From contig NZ_FWFY01000010.1 in the NCBI RefSeq assembly GCF_900172345.1, positions 1 to 64,000 on the forward strand: a stretch of DNA of 64,000 bases. The letters are read 5' to 3'. Under the pieces are notes generated by a model. It did no database searches and had not been told where the DNA came from. It saw only the letters and a program-made list of their open reading frames with translations. Positions within the stretch are counted from its first letter, which is position 1, and each line of letters opens with the position of its first letter. Shown here piece after piece: positions 57,663 through 64,000 of this stretch. The DNA comes from Limimaricola soesokkakensis (lineage in GTDB: Bacteria; Pseudomonadota; Alphaproteobacteria; Rhodobacterales; Rhodobacteraceae). The position numbers and the translations under genes are program-made.

Positions 57663-58499
57663 ATGCCCCAGACCGAGCCCGAGATCCGTGACACCGACCT
57701 GGACGCCGCCCGCGAGATCGCGCGGCTGTCTGCAATCATGCGGGCGCTGCGCGACCCCGATCACGGATGCCCATGGGATATCGAGCAGGACTTCGCCTCG
57801 ATCGCCCCCTACACGATCGAGGAAGCCTACGAGGTGGCCGACGCCATCGCCCGCGAAGACTGGCCCGAGCTTCGGGGCGAGCTGGGCGACCTGCTGCTGC
57901 AATCGGTCTACCACGCGCAGATGGCGCGCGAGGCCGGGCATTTCGATCTCGCGGCGGTGGCGCGCGCGATATCGAACAAGATGATCGCGCGTCACCCGCA
58001 TGTCTTCGGCGAGGAGGATCGCGACCGCACCGCCGAGGAGCAGACCCACGCTTGGGAGGCGATCAAGGCGGCCGAACGCGCGGGCCGTGCCGAAACCGGC
58101 GTGCTCGACGGCGTGGCGCTCGGCCTGCCGGCGCTGATGCGCGCGGCCAAGCTGCAGAAGCGCGCCGCGCGGGTGGGATTCGACTGGCCGCAAACGGCGC
58201 AGGTTCTCGACAAGCTGGTCGAGGAGGCACACGAGTTGGTCGAGGCGCGCGACCGTCTGAGCCTCGACGAGATCGAGGCCGAGATGGGCGACCTCCTGTT
58301 CGTCATGGCCAACCTGTCGCGGCATCTCGGCGTCGATCCGGAGGTGGCCCTGCGCCGCTCAAACGACAAGTTTACACGCCGATTCAAGTATATAGAGAAC
58401 GAACTTCACAGGCGCGGCAAGCGTCCGGTCGAAAGCGACCTGGCCGAGATGGACGCGCTATGGAACGAGATCCGGAGGGCGGAAAAAAACGCCGACTGA
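57663..58499 (+). CDS. mazG: Nucleoside triphosphate pyrophosphohydrolase MazG
   Basis: 278 residues with two MazG repeats. The first shows MRALRDPDHGCPWD near 26-39, TIEEAYEVADAI and GELGDLLLQ; the second shows LVEEAHELVEA and EMGDLLFVMANL with the EExxE and ExxD metal ligands. MazG hydrolyses dNTPs and lowers ppGpp under starvation in E. coli. ATG 57663 has weak upstream signals (GGAG at 57649). Confidence 0.95.
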   Translation: MPQTEPEIRDTDLDAAREIARLSAIMRALRDPDHGCPWDIEQDFASIAPYTIEEAYEVADAIAREDWPELRGELGDLLLQSVYHAQMAREAGHFDLAAVARAISNKMIARHPHVFGEEDRDRTAEEQTHAWEAIKAAERAGRAETGVLDGVALGLPALMRAAKLQKRAARVGFDWPQTAQVLDKLVEEAHELVEARDRLSLDEIEAEMGDLLFVMANLSRHLGVDPEVALRRSNDKFTRRFKYIENELHRRGKRPVESDLAEMDALWNEIRRAEKNAD

Positions 58500-58511
58500 A
58501 AAACTCGGGTA

Positions 58512-58540
58512 TTGACCTGATCAAATTGCTCGGATTTAAG
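58512..58540 (+). promoter_or_regulatory. Sigma70-like promoter of the iron-binding protein gene
   Basis: TTGACC at 58512-58517, a 17-base spacer and TTTAAG at 58535-58540, 35 bases before the start. The -35 overlaps TTGA-N5-TCAA (58512-58524), a small palindrome that might bind a regulator. Confidence 0.6.
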
Positions 58541-58574
58541 CGCCGCCAACGAAAACGCTGATTTGGAGCGCTAC

Positions 58575-59576
58575 ATGACCCTTCGTCCCGTCCTCACCAT
58601 CGCCGCCGCGCTGGCCGGCACCTCCGCTCTGGCCGACGTCAACGTCTACACCACCCGTCAGCCCGAGCTGATCCAGCCGGTGGTCGATGCCTTCACCGAA
58701 GAGACCGGCATCGCCGTCAACCTCGCCTTCGTCGAGGATGGCATCGTCGAGCGGCTCGAGGCCGAGGCGCAGCGGTCGCCCGCCGACCTCGTGATGACCG
58801 TGGACATCGCCAACCTGCGCCAGATCGTCGATGCCGGCGTCACCCAGCCGGTCGAGAGCGAAGTGCTGAACGAGGCCGTGCCCGCCAACCTGCGCGGCGA
58901 GAACGGCGAATGGTTCGGTGTCACCACCCGCGCCCGCATCGTCTATGCCAGCAAGGAGCGCGTCGCGGACGGCGAAGTCACCACCTACGAGGATCTCGCC
59001 TCGGACAAGTGGGAAGGCCGGATCTGCACCCGCTCGGGCCTGCACGACTACAACCTCGCCCTCGTCTCCGCGATCGTCGCGCATCACGGCGAAGAATATG
59101 CCAAGGAATGGGCGCAGGGCGTGAAGGACAACCTCGCGCGCAAGCCCGAGGGCAACGACCGCGCGCAGGTCAAGGCGATCTGGGCCGGTGAGTGCGACAT
59201 CTCGCTCGGCAACACCTACTACATGGGCAAGATGCTCGAGGATCCCGAGCAGACCGAATGGGCCGAGTCCGTGCGCATCGTCTTCCCGACCTTCGAGAAT
59301 GGCGGCACCCATGTGAATGTCTCTGGCGTCGCGCTGACCCAGGCCGCGCCGAACAAGAAAGAGGCGGTCCAGTTCATGGAATACCTCGTCTCGCCCGAGG
59401 CGCAGGAAATCTACGCCGAGGCGAACTACGAATACCCGGTGCTGAGCGGCGCCGAGGCTTCCGAGCTGGTCAAGGGCTGGGGTGAGTTCACCGCCGACGA
59501 GACCGATCTGCCGACCATCGCCGACCACCGCGCCACCGCGCTGCGGATCATGGAAGAAGTGAACTTCGACGGCTGA
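58575..59576 (+). CDS. Fe(3+) ABC transporter substrate-binding protein, FbpA-type
   Basis: 333 residues with a signal peptide (about 1-20). The mature N terminus DVNVYTTRQPELIQPVVDAF, then SPADLVMTVDIANL, SGLHDYNLALVSAI, and GNTYYMGKM with the tandem tyrosines, are typical of FutA/FbpA ferric-binding proteins. It would bring iron to an inner-membrane ABC permease, but no permease or ATPase gene lies beside it. GGAG seven bases upstream supports ATG 58575. A terminator follows, so it is a one-gene unit. Confidence 0.9.
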   Translation: MTLRPVLTIAAALAGTSALADVNVYTTRQPELIQPVVDAFTEETGIAVNLAFVEDGIVERLEAEAQRSPADLVMTVDIANLRQIVDAGVTQPVESEVLNEAVPANLRGENGEWFGVTTRARIVYASKERVADGEVTTYEDLASDKWEGRICTRSGLHDYNLALVSAIVAHHGEEYAKEWAQGVKDNLARKPEGNDRAQVKAIWAGECDISLGNTYYMGKMLEDPEQTEWAESVRIVFPTFENGGTHVNVSGVALTQAAPNKKEAVQFMEYLVSPEAQEIYAEANYEYPVLSGAEASELVKGWGEFTADETDLPTIADHRATALRIMEEVNFDG

Positions 59577-59594
59577 TCTCGCCCCGAGCGAAAG

Positions 59595-59629
59595 AAAAGC
59601 CCGCCTTCGTTCCGAAGGCGGGCTTTTTT
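59595..59629 (+). terminator. Intrinsic terminator after the iron-binding protein gene
   Basis: AAAAGCCCGCCTTCG and CGAAGGCGGGCTTTTTT form a perfect stem around a short loop with a long T run. Confidence 0.95.
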
Positions 59630-59652
59630 AATTTATAACAGAGGCTTGAAAT

Positions 59653-61485
<1,833 letters not shown>

Positions 61486-61516
61486 GCTCGCCAGCTAGAG
61501 GGCGCCGCGCGGCTTA

Positions 61517-62248
61517 TCAAGGGCCGAATGCAAGGGCGCGCAGCGCCCGGGCGCGGGCCGCGGGGATCGCCGCGACATCGAGCATGCACAGCACATGGAT
61601 CGTGTTCATCACCCGATCCACCACCGCGTGATCGCTGACCACGGCGCCCATGCCGAGATAGCTGCGCAGCAGCGGCGGCAGCCCCGCCGGCGCGGCGTGG
61701 GGCGCGCCCGCCGTCCCGGCGAGATCAAACGTCTCCGCCTTCCCGCGCCGCCCGGGCCGCAGTCCGACGGGAGCCACGTGACGCGCGCCGAGCCAGGCCA
61801 GCGCCGCGCGGTGCGGGCGCGGGTCGGTGCCGGGAAACGAGGCGCAGCCGAACAGCAGCTCGACCCTTTCGCGCAGCACCAGCCGGGTCAGCGCCCCCAG
61901 CGCCAGCCTGAGCGCCTCGCCGTCGCGGGCCTCGGGCGCGGTGCAAAAGCGACCGATCTCCATCGACCGCACCGGCCGCGCCGCCAGCGGGCCGAGATCG
62001 TAGCTCTCGGCGCTCGCGGCCAGCCCGACCTCGCCCGGCGCGAGAACGCGCCAGCGCAGCGTGCAGAGCGCCCGGCCCGCCGCGTCCTCGACCAGCAGGT
62101 GCCGGGCCCGCGCGTCGTGCCCGTCGGCGTCGCGCAGCGCCCCGCCCAGATCGACGAAGCAACGCGCGCGCAGCGCCGTGGCGCGGGCCAGCGCCTCGCC
62201 CTGCGCCGTGCGCGCGACCAGCCGGCCACGCCGCAGGATCACGCCCAT
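61517..62248 (-). CDS. OlsB-like ornithine/amino-acid acyltransferase (GNAT-type)
   Basis: 243 residues from ATG 62248; ATG 62266 is possible. The fold is that of L-ornithine N(alpha)-acyltransferases and hemolysin-like GNATs: ALRARCFVD, LCTLRW, MEIGRFCTAP, LLFGCASFPG and LGMGAVVSDHAVVDRVMNTIHVLCML near the C terminus. OlsB transfers a 3-hydroxyacyl chain from ACP to ornithine, the first step of ornithine lipid synthesis. OlsA is not in the window, so the gene symbol is left open. Confidence 0.82.
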   Translation of the reverse strand: MGVILRRGRLVARTAQGEALARATALRARCFVDLGGALRDADGHDARARHLLVEDAAGRALCTLRWRVLAPGEVGLAASAESYDLGPLAARPVRSMEIGRFCTAPEARDGEALRLALGALTRLVLRERVELLFGCASFPGTDPRPHRAALAWLGARHVAPVGLRPGRRGKAETFDLAGTAGAPHAAPAGLPPLLRSYLGMGAVVSDHAVVDRVMNTIHVLCMLDVAAIPAARARALRALAFGP

Positions 62249-62313
62249 GCCGGGCCCCGCTGGCATCCGGCGCGGTGCTGACTACATAGGTGAACGAGAT
62301 CACGGAGGACCCG

Positions 62314-62724
62314 ATGGACAAGATCACCAAAACCGACGCGCAGTGGCGCGAGGAGCTGTCCGAGCTCGAATACAAGGTGATGCGCAAGCACGGCACCGAG
62401 CGTGCCTTCACCCATGACGATTTTCCGAAACAGCCCGGCACCTTCGCCTGCAAGGGTTGCGGCCGACCACTGTTCTCGGCCGAGACCAAGTTCGACAGCG
62501 GCACCGGCTGGCCCAGCTTCTACGCCCCGATCAGCGATGAGGCAGTGGGCGAGAAGACCGATCGCAGCTTCTTCATGAAGCGCACCGAGGTACATTGCGC
62601 GGCTTGCGAATCGCATCTCGGACACGTCTTTCCGGACGGGCCGGCACCGACCGGGCTGCGCTACTGCATGAACGGCGTGGCGCTCGAGTTCAAACCGGCG
62701 ACCTCCGACGAGAGCGCGGCCTGA
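62314..62724 (+). CDS. msrB: Peptide methionine-(R)-S-oxide reductase MsrB
   Basis: 136 residues from ATG 62314, five bases after GGAGGA. MsrB repairs R-methionine sulfoxide in proteins. Zn ligands: Cys46, Cys49, Cys95 and Cys98. The catalytic residue is Cys118 in [14 protein letters not shown] near 62-69 and [10 protein letters not shown] near 101-110 are family blocks. No signal peptide, so cytoplasmic. Confidence 0.97.
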   Translation: MDKITKTDAQWREELSELEYKVMRKHGTERAFTHDDFPKQPGTFACKGCGRPLFSAETKFDSGTGWPSFYAPISDEAVGEKTDRSFFMKRTEVHCAACESHLGHVFPDGPAPTGLRYCMNGVALEFKPATSDESAA

Positions 62725-62732
62725 AACCGGGC

Positions 62733-63209
62733 TCATTCGTCGTCGATCAACATGCTCGGGTCGAAATTGCCCGCCGCCCCCGCCAGTTGCCGCAGGAAGG
62801 TGCCGTTCTGGACGCTGTCCTCGGTGACCCGGCGGGTCAGCGGCACGATGCGGCCATCGCTGAGATCGAAGCGCTCGACATTGCTGACGCCGCCCGAGGG
62901 CGCGAAGCTTATCGCGACCACCTCGCGGCTCACCTCCTCGGGGGCGAAGAACCCGTAATGGCGGAACACCGAGCGGATATAGAAGATGTCGTTCTCGCCG
63001 AGCACCCCGTTGGTGGTCGGCGGACCGGCCTTCTCGATCACCGAGGCGCGGTCCTCGCCGAGCGAGATCGTCGACAGCACCGCCTCGGCCGGCACGTAGC
63101 CGTGGAACCGCTCGGTCGGGCTGCAGGCCGCGAGCCCCGCGAGTCCCAGAATGGCTGCGCCGCGGCGAACCCCGCGGCCGGTCCTGTCACGGCCGGTTTT
63201 CATGCCCAT
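62733..63209 (-). CDS. BamE/SmpA-like outer-membrane lipoprotein
   Basis: 158 residues from ATG 63209 (ATG 63203 possible). A lipobox LAAC with Cys29 follows a twin-arginine-free hydrophobic signal. The mature part has the SmpA/OmlA layout: HGYVPAEAVLSTISLGEDRASVIEKAGPP in pieces, GENDIFYIRSVF and a VSNVERFDL strand. BamE is an accessory subunit of the BamABCDE outer-membrane assembly machine. It fits the lptD/surA theme of the region, though it is not in that operon. Confidence 0.85.
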   Translation of the reverse strand: MGMKTGRDRTGRGVRRGAAILGLAGLAACSPTERFHGYVPAEAVLSTISLGEDRASVIEKAGPPTTNGVLGENDIFYIRSVFRHYGFFAPEEVSREVVAISFAPSGGVSNVERFDLSDGRIVPLTRRVTEDSVQNGTFLRQLAGAAGNFDPSMLIDDE

Positions 63210-63301
63210 CTGCGACTGCCCCTGCTCTTGCCTCAAGCCCTTGCGGCTTCTAAAGCCGCTTACAACAACCCCATGCATATCTTCAAGGAAGGAAGCGGAC
63301 C

Positions 63302-63865
63302 ATGGCCGACGCGACCCCTCTCCCGCGCCAGGTGATCCGTCTGGGCGATCTGTCGCAGCGCCGCGCCACCGAGCTGGTGATCGAACCCGACGCTGCCGGG
63401 CGCGCCGCCGTGGCGGAGGCGCTGGATATCCGCGGCGTACGCAAGCTGCGCTTTCGCGCGCGCCTGTCGCCCGAGGGCCGCGATGGCTGGCGGCTCGACG
63501 GCGATCTCGGTGCCACCGTGGTGCAGGATTGCGTGGTGACGCTCGAACCGGTGGTGACGCGGATCGACGAAACCGTGATGCGGCGCTACCTCGCCGACGT
63601 GACGGAACCCGAGGGCACCGAGGTCGAGATGCCCGAGGACGACACGATCGAGCCGCTACCCTCGGCGCTGGACCTCGGTGCGGTGATGATCGAGGCGCTG
63701 GCGCTGGCCCTGCCCGACTATCCGCGCGCCGAGGGCGCCGGAACCGGTGACGTCAGCGTGACCGAGCCCGGGGCCGAGCCGCTCACCGACGAGGACGTGA
63801 AGCCGTTTTCCGCCCTCAAAGGGCTGCGCGAGCGTCTGAAAGGCGACGAAGACGGCGAGGAATAG
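63302..63865 (+). CDS. DUF177 (YceD-like) protein
   Basis: 187 residues. DUF177 features: an N-terminal IRLGDL strand, VVQDCVVTLEPVVTRIDE near 76-93 (the CVVTLEPV core), an acidic PEDD region, and LDLGAVMIEALALALPDYPRA near 122-142. Family members are linked with 23S rRNA processing or accumulation and usually precede rpmF and plsX. AAGGA lies eight bases before ATG 63302. Divergent from the BamE-like gene. Confidence 0.9.
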   Translation: MADATPLPRQVIRLGDLSQRRATELVIEPDAAGRAAVAEALDIRGVRKLRFRARLSPEGRDGWRLDGDLGATVVQDCVVTLEPVVTRIDETVMRRYLADVTEPEGTEVEMPEDDTIEPLPSALDLGAVMIEALALALPDYPRAEGAGTGDVSVTEPGAEPLTDEDVKPFSALKGLRERLKGDEDGEE

Positions 63866-63875
63866 CACCTTCCCC

Positions 63876-63903
63876 TTGCTTTTCGTCGCGACCGCAGTAT
63901 TTT
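63876..63903 (+). promoter_or_regulatory. Sigma70-like promoter for the gene beyond the right edge
   Basis: TTGCTT at 63876-63881, a 16-base spacer and TATTTT at 63898-63903. It lies between DUF177 and the window edge, where rpmF or plsX would be expected. No rpmF start is visible before position 64000. Confidence 0.45.
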
Positions 63904-64000
63904 CGCGGCCTCTTTCCATTCCACGGCTCGACAGCCCGGTTCTTATCGCCTAAGACCCGCCGGACGTCGCGGGATGGATCCCCTGACCGGGGCCATGCGC

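Noticed and set aside
58512-58524. FNR-type site before the iron-binding protein gene
   Set aside because: The half sites are TTGA and TCAA but the spacing is five bases; the FNR pattern TTGAT-N4-ATCAA needs six between them.

Overview
The window is GC-rich (roughly two thirds G+C), densely packed DNA from an alphaproteobacterium, almost certainly a member of the Rhodobacteraceae (Rhodobacter/Paracoccus/Roseobacter relatives). The signs are an isc/suf operon led by an IscR without the usual cluster cysteines, a bioBFDAGC operon using BioG, the lptF-lptG-lptD-surA-pdxA-rsmA order, a TAXI-type TRAP transporter with DUF1850, a GAAC-N7-GAAC SOS box in front of recA, and short intergenic GCGTATTT repeats. 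I cannot name the genus from sequence alone. Most of the window is core chromosome; the only clear mobile DNA is the end of an IS3-family element at the left edge.

Layout. 1-1089: an IS3-family end abuts, and appears to have beheaded, a very acidic coiled-coil gene. 1404-3261: a 6-TM ion channel with a C-terminal zinc ribbon, an IMPACT/YigZ-like protein and a PIG-L-like deacetylase. 3300-8711 (minus): a complete, overlapping biotin operon, bioB-F-D-A-G-C, running from pimeloyl-ACP methyl ester handling to biotin. 8900-9965: an EamA permease and tRNA-Arg(CCG). 10040-18043 (minus): the Fe-S cluster operon iscR, cysteine desulfurase 1, sufB, SAM-like gene, sufC, sufD, two Yip1-like membrane proteins, sufS. 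18263-19709: alpha/beta hydrolase, a 73-residue protein and an HD hydrolase in overlapping order. 19755-24768: DUF4112, icd, a small exported protein, YitT, an SMR transporter and typA.

24839-28268 (minus): alaS, DUF1330 and a MOSC gene that probably starts at CTG. 28418-29503: recA with an SOS box. 29679-32812: a sulfotransferase-like gene and a CPA1 antiporter with a cyclic-nucleotide-binding domain. 33002-36514: the TAXI TRAP system (binding protein, two hairpins, fused permease, DUF1850). 36688-39167: an unrecorded-looking 32-codon ORF, a lipoprotein lytic transglycosylase, glutaminase and a spermidine-synthase-like protein. 39396-45351: ndk, an ABC-F protein, marC, a retropepsin-like protease, holC and pepA. 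45512-52957: lipopolysaccharide export and outer-membrane assembly (lptF, lptG, lptD, surA), continuing into pdxA and rsmA. 53016-55845 (minus): DUF4167, prmC and prfA; PrmC methylates the release factor encoded next to it. 55888-63865: DUF1499, M20 amidohydrolase, mazG, an orphan FbpA-type iron-binding protein, uup, an OlsB-like acyltransferase, msrB, a BamE-like lipoprotein and DUF177. The window ends in a likely promoter before the next gene.

I saw no CRISPR array, prophage, secretion system or defence island. The least explained items are the inverted, dispersed 22-bp intergenic repeats, the cysteine-less IscR with its palindrome, the 32-residue ORF, the hairpin pair inside the TRAP operon, and non-canonical starts (TTG for bioB, probable CTG for the MOSC gene). 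All functions are inferred from sequence patterns I recognise, without database searches.
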